Assembly: GCF_001983935.1 (NCBI RefSeq)
Contig: NZ_CP017641.1
Location: forward strand, 620,001 to 684,000
Length of the DNA stretch: 64,000 nt
Direction: 5' to 3'
Source of the DNA: Fuerstiella marisgermanici
GTDB taxonomy: Bacteria > Planctomycetota > Planctomycetia > Planctomycetales > Planctomycetaceae
The translations under genes were made by a program, and so were the position numbers. Under the pieces are notes generated by a model. The model ran no database searches. It was not told the origin of the DNA and worked only from the letters and a program-made list of their open reading frames with translations. Every line of letters begins with the position of its first letter. Positions within the stretch are counted from its first letter, which is position 1. Below are positions 45,701 through 54,699 of this stretch, piece after piece.

Positions 45701-48700
45701 CAGGCAGTTGGGCACAGGGTTTCGCAAGTTTCGGCAATTCACTGGCATTCATCGCAGATGACGGCACTCATGGACGCGAGCTGTGGTTCACGGACGGGAC
45801 ATCAGCGGGCACACAGTTGCTCGTAGACAGCAATCCTGGCAGCGCGACCAATCAACTGGCGATGCTGCGCTCCCACGGCGATTCACTCGTCATGCGTGGC
45901 AGCAGTCGTCCAAGTCCCGCCAGCAGCGACGACTATGAATTCTGGACATATAACCCTGCAGGAAATCCATTTGCCGAAGTTGGTTTTTCGATCGACTACG
46001 CTTATCCGGATGATCGCTCGGCAGAAGGCGAACAGGACCGCACCGTCACGCTGGTCGTCGACAACGGCGAACCCGATCCTGCAACTGCCAGTCAGTCGAT
46101 AATAGTGACGAATGTTGCGCCGGAATTGGACGCGGTCGGCAGCAGTAGTGATTCAGTGTTTGAAGCCGAAACGGTTGTTGTCACCGGCTTCATCGTTGAC
46201 CCATCAATCGATGATACTCACGTGGTCGACGTGGATTGGGGAAACGGGATCAGCTCAACTGCCACGTTGGGAGCAAGGGAAGCGGCAGGCATTCCATTCA
46301 CGGCAGCGCACGAATTCGCTGAAAGCAAGGTCAATCCTTACATCGTGACACTGACTGTTACTGATGATGATGGTGGTGGTGGAGCAACCGTCACGACGGA
46401 AGTTCTTGTCAGTAATAAAGTCCCTGAAATCACGAATGTCACACTCAGCGAAACAGCGATCGATGAAGGTGGCAGTGTTTCATTGAGTGTTGAGTTCGAT
46501 GATTCTCCCGAATCTCATCTTGTGGATGTCGACTGGGGAGACGGGACTGTAGATATCGTTTTTGTTGACTCAGGATTTTCGTTTGCTTCGCTCGATCACA
46601 CCTATGTCGACGATTTCCCGTTTGGAACTCCGGAAGATACTTTTCAAATTGTCGTGACTGTCAACGATGCGGAATCAACGTCGTTACCAGCGACGGCGGA
46701 CGTGATTGTCCGCAACGTGGCCCCTCAGATTACCAGCTTCTCGCTAACGGGCGATCCGGAAAATGCATCTCGAGTTATCCTGTCGGCGGAGTACTTTGAT
46801 GTCGGTGTTGAGCAGGAGGTTGGGATTGAACTCAGTTGGGGCGACGGGACAGGTGAGGCCTTTTGGCTTGCGCCCGGCGAGACGTCTGTGGAATTGAGTC
46901 ATCTTTATGTTTCGGACGCGGGGAGCCCCGTCGATGGGGGCTATGAAGTGACATTCGGCTTTGTTGATGACGACTTTGGCTTTGACGTCACGACAGCCCA
47001 AGTCGCTGTGAGCGCAAAGCCTGAAGTAACCTTCGACACTTACTCGCTGTCCTTCGATGAAGACGCAGGAACGGTTCAGATTCCTGTCTTGCTGTCAGTC
47101 CCGTCGTCTGCGGATATCACGATTCCTGTTATCTACGGAGGCACGGCGATGGAAGGCTTTGATCCTGAATTCGCCGACTATACGCTTGTCAGCACTGACG
47201 TTTTCATTCCAAGCGGTCAGGCGTCCGGCACGCTGACGCTGCAGATTCTGGATGACAATATCGACGAATTCGAACAGGAGACCATTGAACTCACATTATT
47301 GGAAACTGCGGGCGTGACGCTCGGGCGCACGCCGATTATGACGGTGTCCATCTTTGACAACGACGTGCCGACGTTGTCGTTCTCCACGCAGGACCCAACC
47401 TTTGTTTGGGAGGATCACGGTTCCGTCAACCTTGTCGCGGAACTGAGCGGGCCTCGTGACTTTGATACGATTGTTCAGGTGTTCGTGTCCGGGTCCGCTG
47501 CGAATAACGAGGACTACACGGTTTCCTCCCCGGATCTCGAAACCGATTTCGACGGCAACCGTGTTCTTCGGATACCGGCGGGCTTGACCGCGGCGACGCT
47601 GCAGGTGGATATCACCGATAACCAGGTCAACGAAACGTTCTACGAATCGCTGCGATTCTCGATCTCCCCGGAATCCCCCGATGTGCAGGTCGGCGACGAT
47701 TCAGTCACCTTATACGTCCGCGACAATGATCCACTGGTGACCATCGGAGACGCAGATAAAGACTTAGATTTTCGCACCGTAACGGAAGGCGATTCGGTTG
47801 CCGTCAGCGTGGACCTTTCTGCACCGACAAACGTCGACACCTTGATTCCTTTGACGTCATACGGTTATTGGCGTCGTCGCGCGTCCGCCACCGACTTTGC
47901 GGCACCATCATCAGTCACGATCCCGGCAGGCAGCACTAGCGCCACACTTACTATCCCAACGGCCGACGATAACCTGGACGAATTAAGCGAGCGGTTCCTG
48001 ATTGCGACCAACGTTGGTGGAGCACCCCAAGGCAATCGAGTCTACATCCAGATTAACGATGATGACACCTCTGTCGTCAACGTACGAGCGCGCACAAACG
48101 TTGGTGAAGGTGCATCCTTTCCGGTAACGGTTTCATTGACGAAGCCTTCGGTGAATGACGTGCTTGTGAAGATTCGGTTCTCCGGCACGGCAACTTCGGC
48201 AAAGACAGTAACTACCACTCAGGCGTTTTCCTTTACACCAATCCAACGCCCCGGCGACTATAGCTTTCCACTGCGGCTTCGACATAACCAAGACCGCGAA
48301 GCGTGGATCACCATTCCTGCCGGTTCCACTTCAGCAACGTTCCCAATCGGCGTCAATAAGGATGGCATCGGCGAAGGAAAGGAAAAGATAGTGATGTCGA
48401 TCGTCAGCGTGTCGGGTGGAGCGCAACGCGGGACAGGTGATACGGTCAACATACTGGCTAATCGCGCAAGCAGTGTCGCGAAGAAGGACGTGAGCAAAGC
48501 ACCGGTTTCCTACACGGATGGACAGCTTCTGATCGACACTTCTCGCCCGAACGTGACGATCGATCGGGCCGATGTTGAGCGCTACGCAGCACTGTTTACA
48601 GGCAACGGCGAAATCGAAGACAGCACGTTCGTCGATGACTCGCTCTTGACCGGCAGCAACGGCCTGCTCAGCAACGCGACCATGTTCTTTGATGCCAACT

Positions 48701-51700
48701 TCAACTCCCGCCGGGATTTCCTTGACCTTGACGGCGATGGAGTCTTCTCAGAAGGCGATTTGGTCGAACCGGCCTTCGTATCGGCACTCGACGGCAGTGT
48801 TTACTACACCATCCCGGACGCCTTTGATCTCAACGGAGACGGAACCTTCGACAATTCCGAAGGGCAGTTGGTTATGATGGGTGGCATCGATACGTCCGTT
48901 GACCAACCGCTGGAACAGGCGATTACCGCACCGCTTGGCTACGGCATCATCAGCCCGATGTCAACCGTCGTTTCGGAACTGATGCAGCAGCGTGATCTGG
49001 ATCTGGTTGCCGCATCACAGCTGACACTCAGCGCATTGGGCCTTGAAGGCTTCGCTTTGGCGGCCAACAACTACCTGTTCAACGCGGCTGAAGGCGACAT
49101 TCTTGCGGGAGAAGCCTATCGAACTGACGTGCGACTGGTGGTGACAACTCGGCTGATCACCGCGTTGTTCGAAGGCAGTTCAGGAGCTGATGCTCTAACC
49201 GTGGGACGAGCCGTCTATCAGAACATCGCCGAGAAACTGAACGGAGCGCTGTTCGATTTTGAAAGCACGGCATTCCTGCAGTCCGTCATTCAGGGGGTCT
49301 CATTCCGCCTTGCCACAGACATCGACAGCACAGTCACGTCGGCTGCGGCGGCCATTATTTCTTCACTGCAGCACCGTGTGAGCGAAGTTCCGAACGATGC
49401 GTCGCGGCAGTATGTCGACGCGATGGCTCAACTTCACAAGACCGCTGAAGTAGAATTGGTGCCGGTGATTCGTGGTCTATCCGCTGCGACAGATTTGACT
49501 CAGGTCGTGACAGACAACACCGGAACCGGCCTCGACGCACTGGTTTCCGCGACGGAAGTCTCCAACGTGCTGCCGCCGGAAATGTACGTATCCGACATCG
49601 CCGTTCAGGAAGGTGTCGACGGAACCACTGTTGCTATCCTTCAGGTTGCGCTGCGAGGCGGAACGGATGTCCCCGTCTCCGTTTCTTACGGCACCACGGA
49701 AGGTTCGGCCGACGAATTTGACAGCGACTATGTTCCCACCGCAGGTGTGCTGACATGGCAACCAGGCGACGCGGAAATCAAAACGATTCAGGTGGAAGTG
49801 AACGGCGATGGGCAATTCGAAGAGGATGAATACTTCGACGTCACATTCTCGGACGCCGACGGGCTGGTCATGCGGCATGACTTTGGCCGCATTTTTATCT
49901 TGAACGATGATGTCTTTGGTTTCACAGCGGAATCCACGGATCAACCAACGAATGTACGTGTCGTCGCAGATGGCGACCAGATCGAAGTCTATCAGGATGA
50001 CGTGCTGGCATTTACCGGCGGCATTTCGGACAGCGGCCCCATCACCATTTCAGCGTTCGATTCTGTCGAAACGGCATTCGAACTGGAAATCCTCAGTCCG
50101 GGGCCGCTGTTGACGAACGGCATTCAGTTTGTTGGCGGAGGAAGTGAGCTGGATACCCTGGTCGTGTCGAGCACCCTGACAGAAGGCAGTCTGATTTCAC
50201 TAACGGACGCCACGTCCGGGCAGGTAGAATTCGACACAGGGCTGGTAACGTTTTCCGGGATCGAAGCGGTCCTTGATTCTCTGTCGGCAACCATTGAAGT
50301 GCAGAGTGCTCTAACAGAAGGCGGCGCGGTCACACTGTCGGCCTTCAATCCCGTGTTCCCTGTAGAAGTCGGCGATTCGCTGACCTGGACCATCACGGGC
50401 CCGAATGGCCTGATGATTGAAGGCAGCGGTCAGGACTTTACATTCGATGCCGGTGACAACGGCGACTATCAAGCGGAACTGGTCCTGCAGCGAGTGGGCC
50501 GAGGCGAAGTTCGCGCAACTGCCGAGTTCTCTACCAGCAACATTGCCCCAACGGCGGTCAACGATGTTCGGGAGATTTCTGAAAACGTGGGCCCGGTGAT
50601 TGTCGACCTGCTAAACAACGATTCGGATCCCGCGGGTGCTGCTGATCAACTTACGATCGTCGCGATTGATGCAACCGCAGCGGTTGGAATCGTCTTGCTG
50701 GAAAGCGGCACAGCGACGTATGACCCGAACGGTCAGTTTGAAGGTCTTGCCGTCGGACAGACAGCGGTCGACAGCTTTAGCTACACAATCGACGACGGTG
50801 ATGGAGGCTCAGACACCGCGACCGTTTCGATCACGATTCTCGGGGCAAACGACGCGCCAACCGTCGGCGGACCGCTGACAGTTATCGCGACAGAAGACGA
50901 TGCGACGTTCACAGTCGACCTGCTGGCGGGGGCCAGCGACATTGACTTCGGTGACGTTCTGGCGGTGGATGCAATAACGCTGGTTTCGCACGACGACAGC
51001 GGCATCATCATCGGCACGAACACCCTGACCGTCGACCCATTGGCTTATAATCATCTAGCCGCCGGTGATTCGGAAGCCATCGAATATGCGTTCAACGTTG
51101 TTGACGGCAACGGCGGAACGGTTGCTCAGACAGCGATCATCACCATCACCGGTACAAACGATCGTCCTGCCGTCAGCGGTCCAGTGAATACTGGTTCGAC
51201 GGAAGACGATGCGACGTTCACCGTTGATCTGTTGTCCGAAGCCAGCGATGTTGACCTGAGCGACGTATTGAACGTGGATGCGTTGACGCTGACGTCCGGC
51301 GATGACACCGGCGTGACGGTTGGCACGAATGAGCTGACCGTTGACCCGGCGGCCTATGACCACCTGGCGGTCGGTGAATCGGAAGTGATTGGGTACAGCT
51401 ACAATGTCGTCGACGGAAACGGTGGCATAGTTCCGCAGACTGCTATGGTAACAATCAGCGGAGTCAACGACGGGCCGACGGTTAGCGCCCAGGTGTCGGC
51501 GGCGGCCACTGAAGACGATGGGACGTTCACCGTTGACCTGCTGGCGGGAGGAAGCGATGTCGACATAAGCGACGTGCTGAATGTAGACAGCTTGACGTTG
51601 GCGGCCGGTGATGACAGCGGTGTGACGGTTGGCGGCAACGTGCTGACCATTGATCCGGCGGCCTACAACCACCTGGCGGTCGGTGAATCGGAAGTGATTG

Positions 51701-53586
51701 GGTTCAGCTACAACATTGTGGACGGCAACGGCGGCAGTGTGGTTCAGACGGCGACGGTGACGATTTCCGGGTCCAACGACGCCCCAACAATCATCGCCCC
51801 GGTGTCCGCGGCGGCCACTGAAGACGATGGGCCGTTCACCGTCGACCTGCTTGAGGGAGCAAGCGATGAGGATCTCAGTGATGTGCTGAACGTAGACGCG
51901 TTGACGCTGACGTCCGGTGATGACAACGGTGTGACCGTCGGAGCTAACGCACTGATCATTGATCCGGCGGCCTACAATTATTTGGCGGTTGGTGAGTCGG
52001 AAGTTGTCACCTTCAGCTACGACATCGTCGACGGAAACGGTGGAAGTGTGGCTCAGACGGCGACGGTGACGATTTTGGGAGTCAATGATGTCGCAACCTT
52101 CGCGGATATCACGTCGTCTCACCCGGATGCGGGCAATGCGTCGTCCGACGGGTTGATCACTTTGGCGGGCACAGTCAGAGATGCGGATACGTCGGATGAG
52201 CTCACGGTAACCGTCAATTGGGGTGATGGTTCGGCCGTTGAAACACTAACCGTGGCCCGCCCGGCCGATGGATTCTCAATCAATCATCAATATTCAAATG
52301 GGGGACTCTATGAGATCACTGCTACGATTGATGACGGCAACGGAAGTGCTCAAACCGTCACCGCAACAGCCGCAGTGGAAGGCGTTGGTCTGATCGGTGA
52401 CGCTCTGTTCTTTATCGGCACGGACTATCGTGACAAGATCACGATCGACGAAACGTGGGTTTACGATGGTTCCGGCTGGTGGTGGAACCCTGGCAACTGG
52501 GACCGCAGAATCGTTGCTTTCGGGCAATTGGACGGCGACTGGTTCTATGAAACCTTCGACCCGTCCAACGTATCGTCACTGCACTTGGACATGCTGGGCG
52601 GCAATGACCGTGTGATCGTGACAACGGACGTGGGTGTTCCCGTGAATGCCGATCTGGGAAGTGGGCACGACCTTGCGATCATTGCCAGCAGTGCGGCGTC
52701 GATTCTGGCCGGTGACGGCAACGACGAAGTCTGGACGGGCTCTGGAAACGACACCGTCAACGGCGGAGCTGGGGACGACCTGATTGGCACGGATGGCGGC
52801 AGTGACACGATCAGCGATCCGTCCGGAGACAACACGATCTTCAGTGGAAGCGGCAACGATTCAGTCACCACCGGCGACGGGGATGACTTCATCCTGTCAC
52901 TGAACGGGCACAACACCATCGATGCTGGTCACGGCAACAACGTGATTATTACAGGCAGCGGTCGAGATACCGTGTCGGCAGGCGACGGCGACGATAACAT
53001 TTCCACAGACGGAGGCCGTGACGCGATTCGTGCCGGAAATGGTAACAACACGATTGACTCCGGCGGTGGTAGCGACATCGTCATCACCGGCAACGGAAAC
53101 GACGACGTGCGGCTGGGCGCAGGAGATGACGTGGCGCTGTTGGGATCCGGAAACGACACCGCTCGTGGCGGAAGTGGCAACGACGCGATCATCGGCGGCG
53201 ACGGCGATGATGACCTGCGTGGGCAGAGCGGTCGCGACGTGCTGATCGGTGGACGCGGAGCGGATGATCTGCGAGCGGGTACGGGGGACGATTTGCTGAT
53301 CAGCGGCCGCACCTCGTACGACGACGATCTCGCTGCAATCGATGCCATCATGCAGGCATGGACCAGCGACAATTCCTACGCGGCTCGTGTCAGTGCGCTG
53401 CAGTCGGGCGCGACGTCAGGTGGAATCGCACTTACTCCCGGATCGTCCGTGTTCAGCGATGAGGACAACGAGGTGCTGCGTGGCCAGGGTGGACAGAACT
53501 GGTACTTCGCCGGCCAAAGTAGTGATTCGGTGCCAAACAATGATGAAGATGAGTTCGTGGATTGGCTGGACGACATGAACCTGTAA
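42787..53586 (+). CDS. Giant secreted surface protein (LEPR-XLL-like, cadherin/VCBS, ELWxxDGT, Calx-beta, RTX)
   Basis: A 3,599-residue protein. It starts with a basic segment and LEVLESRVLLT (residues 35-45), the planctomycete LExLExRxLL signature that marks exported giant proteins. Approximate order: cadherin/VCBS-like repeat 1 with an inserted domain (50-320), repeat 2 (328-440), a run of ELWxxDGT repeats (640-1058), PKD-like beta domains (1058-1412), four Calx-beta-like domains (1412-1895), EF-hand-like DLDGDGVFSEGD and DLNGDGTFDNSEG (near 1980-2025), another Calx-beta (2265-2372), a cadherin-like domain (2585-2685), four identical-length 103-residue repeats (2686-3097), a PKD-like domain, and RTX calcium nonapeptides (about 3310-3510). 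An acidic tail ends the protein. It is probably a calcium-stabilised adhesin or matrix protein. RTX repeats suggest type I secretion, but no transporter is adjacent. Confidence 0.93.
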   Translation: MPRTTITSLLNRFRNTSAKRRGRANRRRQRPADLEVLESRVLLTVAPLANNDQFTTAEDATLSPAAGLLENDSDPQGYDIEVAAINGQSLSVSAGSEIATATADPNLPIFTTSLNAQNYYGFRFELTEATTIERVGGNFQFFSGTGPFAAIVALDSQADFPDAEDLSTPDVVATAVIPLAYQDDGEKSAEINADLQPGWYAVMFGTEQFGSTGITGVYLNSAPVDGTTFIHSQPEVPRFLTPTPASKIPNSRLFVTLEGGAFVPTDFALPSGAALNVSPDGQFVYDPQDAFNDLAVGQQGSEQFTYTIRSSAGLESTATSTITVHGVNDIPTAAAQSGLVSENSLMSKAAAIGLLSGAADPDGDSLFVSAINGAPLVPGQPISLPSGAEITVNADGSLLYNPTVVFDGLTDGETGSDSLTFTISDGNGGTAQETLSITINGFNDAPQIDALTDPIVIEEGQTATLSGTLIDSEGDATLTASLGDITLAADGVNWTWTYESTDSAPLQNVTITASDSVRDPDTLSFDLTVNHVPTVTATVNLSASTVEEGQQFTVSGSYTESQPTLSHEVSIAWDDFSGTQSTFSLPDSGSLNAGDEFVAAGVDATLTVTFVNPAVLNPGMTSYNLNAAASSSPSQFTVADSYVLFVADDGVVGNELWIYDHNGPRLLKDINPGVGSSAAYGLVANGDMVAFAADDGVNGTELWITDGTRLVANLNSGGTAQPRGLVAFRSDFYFTANSDASYGAFYRTDGTLAGTTQILSDDFVNGAYANAARPKVVGDQLYFRAAGRSEGGSPTGEELFVTDGTSSGTRLVRDIVPGTQSSAAEFMTDVDGTGFFQVTNASGKFELWKTDGTETGTVMVSDIVPGEGSPGAVGLKSLTALNGELYFGADDGIHGYELWKSDGTAGGTVRVTDINPNGNGFLSGDFEGTTSMAALGDELFFLGQDVNGDFELWKTDGTASGTIELEINPGSSGSWAQGFASFGNSLAFIADDGTHGRELWFTDGTSAGTQLLVDSNPGSATNQLAMLRSHGDSLVMRGSSRPSPASSDDYEFWTYNPAGNPFAEVGFSIDYAYPDDRSAEGEQDRTVTLVVDNGEPDPATASQSIIVTNVAPELDAVGSSSDSVFEAETVVVTGFIVDPSIDDTHVVDVDWGNGISSTATLGAREAAGIPFTAAHEFAESKVNPYIVTLTVTDDDGGGGATVTTEVLVSNKVPEITNVTLSETAIDEGGSVSLSVEFDDSPESHLVDVDWGDGTVDIVFVDSGFSFASLDHTYVDDFPFGTPEDTFQIVVTVNDAESTSLPATADVIVRNVAPQITSFSLTGDPENASRVILSAEYFDVGVEQEVGIELSWGDGTGEAFWLAPGETSVELSHLYVSDAGSPVDGGYEVTFGFVDDDFGFDVTTAQVAVSAKPEVTFDTYSLSFDEDAGTVQIPVLLSVPSSADITIPVIYGGTAMEGFDPEFADYTLVSTDVFIPSGQASGTLTLQILDDNIDEFEQETIELTLLETAGVTLGRTPIMTVSIFDNDVPTLSFSTQDPTFVWEDHGSVNLVAELSGPRDFDTIVQVFVSGSAANNEDYTVSSPDLETDFDGNRVLRIPAGLTAATLQVDITDNQVNETFYESLRFSISPESPDVQVGDDSVTLYVRDNDPLVTIGDADKDLDFRTVTEGDSVAVSVDLSAPTNVDTLIPLTSYGYWRRRASATDFAAPSSVTIPAGSTSATLTIPTADDNLDELSERFLIATNVGGAPQGNRVYIQINDDDTSVVNVRARTNVGEGASFPVTVSLTKPSVNDVLVKIRFSGTATSAKTVTTTQAFSFTPIQRPGDYSFPLRLRHNQDREAWITIPAGSTSATFPIGVNKDGIGEGKEKIVMSIVSVSGGAQRGTGDTVNILANRASSVAKKDVSKAPVSYTDGQLLIDTSRPNVTIDRADVERYAALFTGNGEIEDSTFVDDSLLTGSNGLLSNATMFFDANFNSRRDFLDLDGDGVFSEGDLVEPAFVSALDGSVYYTIPDAFDLNGDGTFDNSEGQLVMMGGIDTSVDQPLEQAITAPLGYGIISPMSTVVSELMQQRDLDLVAASQLTLSALGLEGFALAANNYLFNAAEGDILAGEAYRTDVRLVVTTRLITALFEGSSGADALTVGRAVYQNIAEKLNGALFDFESTAFLQSVIQGVSFRLATDIDSTVTSAAAAIISSLQHRVSEVPNDASRQYVDAMAQLHKTAEVELVPVIRGLSAATDLTQVVTDNTGTGLDALVSATEVSNVLPPEMYVSDIAVQEGVDGTTVAILQVALRGGTDVPVSVSYGTTEGSADEFDSDYVPTAGVLTWQPGDAEIKTIQVEVNGDGQFEEDEYFDVTFSDADGLVMRHDFGRIFILNDDVFGFTAESTDQPTNVRVVADGDQIEVYQDDVLAFTGGISDSGPITISAFDSVETAFELEILSPGPLLTNGIQFVGGGSELDTLVVSSTLTEGSLISLTDATSGQVEFDTGLVTFSGIEAVLDSLSATIEVQSALTEGGAVTLSAFNPVFPVEVGDSLTWTITGPNGLMIEGSGQDFTFDAGDNGDYQAELVLQRVGRGEVRATAEFSTSNIAPTAVNDVREISENVGPVIVDLLNNDSDPAGAADQLTIVAIDATAAVGIVLLESGTATYDPNGQFEGLAVGQTAVDSFSYTIDDGDGGSDTATVSITILGANDAPTVGGPLTVIATEDDATFTVDLLAGASDIDFGDVLAVDAITLVSHDDSGIIIGTNTLTVDPLAYNHLAAGDSEAIEYAFNVVDGNGGTVAQTAIITITGTNDRPAVSGPVNTGSTEDDATFTVDLLSEASDVDLSDVLNVDALTLTSGDDTGVTVGTNELTVDPAAYDHLAVGESEVIGYSYNVVDGNGGIVPQTAMVTISGVNDGPTVSAQVSAAATEDDGTFTVDLLAGGSDVDISDVLNVDSLTLAAGDDSGVTVGGNVLTIDPAAYNHLAVGESEVIGFSYNIVDGNGGSVVQTATVTISGSNDAPTIIAPVSAAATEDDGPFTVDLLEGASDEDLSDVLNVDALTLTSGDDNGVTVGANALIIDPAAYNYLAVGESEVVTFSYDIVDGNGGSVAQTATVTILGVNDVATFADITSSHPDAGNASSDGLITLAGTVRDADTSDELTVTVNWGDGSAVETLTVARPADGFSINHQYSNGGLYEITATIDDGNGSAQTVTATAAVEGVGLIGDALFFIGTDYRDKITIDETWVYDGSGWWWNPGNWDRRIVAFGQLDGDWFYETFDPSNVSSLHLDMLGGNDRVIVTTDVGVPVNADLGSGHDLAIIASSAASILAGDGNDEVWTGSGNDTVNGGAGDDLIGTDGGSDTISDPSGDNTIFSGSGNDSVTTGDGDDFILSLNGHNTIDAGHGNNVIITGSGRDTVSAGDGDDNISTDGGRDAIRAGNGNNTIDSGGGSDIVITGNGNDDVRLGAGDDVALLGSGNDTARGGSGNDAIIGGDGDDDLRGQSGRDVLIGGRGADDLRAGTGDDLLISGRTSYDDDLAAIDAIMQAWTSDNSYAARVSALQSGATSGGIALTPGSSVFSDEDNEVLRGQGGQNWYFAGQSSDSVPNNDEDEFVDWLDDMNL
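44706..45960 (+). repeat. ELWxxDGT repeat region in the giant gene
   Basis: About seven repeats of roughly 50-70 residues, each with ELWxxDGTxxGT or a variant: NELWIYD, TELWITDG, EELFVTDGTSSGT, FELWKTDGTETGT, YELWKSDGTAGGT, FELWKTDGTASGT and RELWFTDGTSAGT. They probably form a beta-propeller. Confidence 0.85.
50842..52077 (+). repeat. Four tandem 309-bp repeats encoding VCBS-like domains
   Basis: Units begin at 50842, 51151, 51460 and 51769 and are each exactly 309 bases (103 codons). A fifth boundary at 52078 starts with the same Gly-x-Asn-Asp motif but then diverges. Each unit carries ATEDD/STEDD, FTVDLL, DPxAYxxLAxGxSE and VDGNGG. Units 2-4 are more alike than unit 1, indicating recent tandem duplication without frame change. 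Confidence 0.92.
52716..53310 (+). repeat. RTX calcium-binding nonapeptide repeats
   Basis: A run of hemolysin-type GGxGxDxxx repeats, such as GDGNDEVWTGSGNDTV, GGAGDDLIG, GSGNDAIIGGDGDDDL and RGADDLRAGTGDDLL. They form calcium-loaded parallel beta-rolls and are typical of type I secreted proteins. Confidence 0.87.
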
Positions 53587-53673
53587 CCACGCCAGCCGCC
53601 AATGACGCGTGACTCCGCCAAGCGATGCAGATTTGCTGGGGGCGCGCAGTGTCGTCGGGCACGACGAACGAAG

Positions 53674-54699
53674 CTAGTTCTCGAGCCGCAAGTGGTCCAC
53701 AAAAAAGCTGCGGGCCGGTTGCGGTGTGGGGCTGAAGATTTCGATCGTGGACATTTTGCCGAGTTGCATCTGTCGGGTTGCGGGCGAATTTTTGACGTCC
53801 GTAAGTAGAATTTCCACGGAGACATCGGACTCAGGGGGCAGCACCACGCTTTGGTGAAAACGGTCATCCGGTGCGAAGCCAGTCTGTTCGTGCAGAGCAT
53901 CAAAGAGCTTCACAATCAGTTGCAGTTCAGAATCGCCAGCATTGTGAAATTCCATCTTCAACGCTCGATAGCTACGCCAGTCTGAGGGGAACCAGTCCAT
54001 AACGATGCCGGGATACTCACCGGCTGCGAGTGTGATTTTTGCCGAACACTTCCCATCGGCCGACCATGACTCTGTCCTTTCGATGTTGGCGTTGTGCGGC
54101 AACCACGCACCTATCTCGCGCGGCCGTTCGAATGATGCCAGCAGCGGAAATGATTGATCCTGCTGCACAGTGTCCCATGCTTCCAGCGTAGGATCGACGC
54201 TCACTGCCAGCAGAATGAGCACGAACGCCATCACCAGCCAGCAGCGATGCCAGCCGGATTTCGTCCGTGACGCAATCCAGAACAGCCCTGCGAAGATACC
54301 TGCTCCGTTTGCCGCAACGTCCCCTAGGTCGGGGCTGCGGCCGGCAAATTTTTGAAGAAATTCGCCGACGCCGCCGACCACCATCAGAACCGCCGCGATG
54401 CGCAAAACACGTGGCCGCGTCATTGCAACGACGGTCGAAAGTCGGCTGGGAAGCCCAATCGCCTGTGGATCAAACGCACCAACAACCCCAAGCAACATCG
54501 CGCAGAAGACAGGCGCGTGAGCGAGGTCAAACAGGTTGCCCCACAAGCGTCCGTCCAAAGGAATCGGCAACACTAAACCCAGTGCGACGACGACGACAAC
54601 GCTTGCCGCCAATAGCAGTCGTCTCGCCAAAATTTGACGAGGCCTCTCTGCAATCGCATTCTGTGGCCGCACTTCTGCGGCCTTAATCTCTGGCGCCAC
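53674..54699 (-). CDS. VanZ-like membrane protein with C-terminal beta-sandwich-like domain
   Basis: A 341-residue protein. The N-terminal half has four to five transmembrane helices with VanZ-type motifs: FDLAHAPVFCAML, GVGEFLQKFAGRSPDLGDVAANGAG, where VanZ proteins keep E, Q and DxxxNxxG. The C-terminal 160 residues are soluble and beta-rich (SFERPREIGAWLPH, DWRSYRALKMEFHNAGDSELQLIVKL), like carbohydrate-binding sandwich domains. It starts with GTG inside the hflC stop (TAGTG, 1-base overlap), so it is translationally coupled to hflKC. VanZ family roles include glycopeptide resistance, but most members are uncharacterised. An envelope role linked to HflKC is inferred. Confidence 0.77.
   Translation of the reverse strand: MAPEIKAAEVRPQNAIAERPRQILARRLLLAASVVVVVALGLVLPIPLDGRLWGNLFDLAHAPVFCAMLLGVVGAFDPQAIGLPSRLSTVVAMTRPRVLRIAAVLMVVGGVGEFLQKFAGRSPDLGDVAANGAGIFAGLFWIASRTKSGWHRCWLVMAFVLILLAVSVDPTLEAWDTVQQDQSFPLLASFERPREIGAWLPHNANIERTESWSADGKCSAKITLAAGEYPGIVMDWFPSDWRSYRALKMEFHNAGDSELQLIVKLFDALHEQTGFAPDDRFHQSVVLPPESDVSVEILLTDVKNSPATRQMQLGKMSTIEIFSPTPQPARSFFVDHLRLEN

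Noticed and set aside
50842-52077. Considered as a CRISPR-like or minisatellite array
   Set aside because: The repeat units are 309 bases, coding and in frame, and contain no spacers, so this is a protein domain repeat.
51055-52122. 355-codon minus-strand frame opposite the tandem repeats
   Set aside because: It is an open antisense shadow caused by the repeated, GC-biased sequence of the giant gene; the translation is itself a repeat of Arg/His/Val-rich segments.
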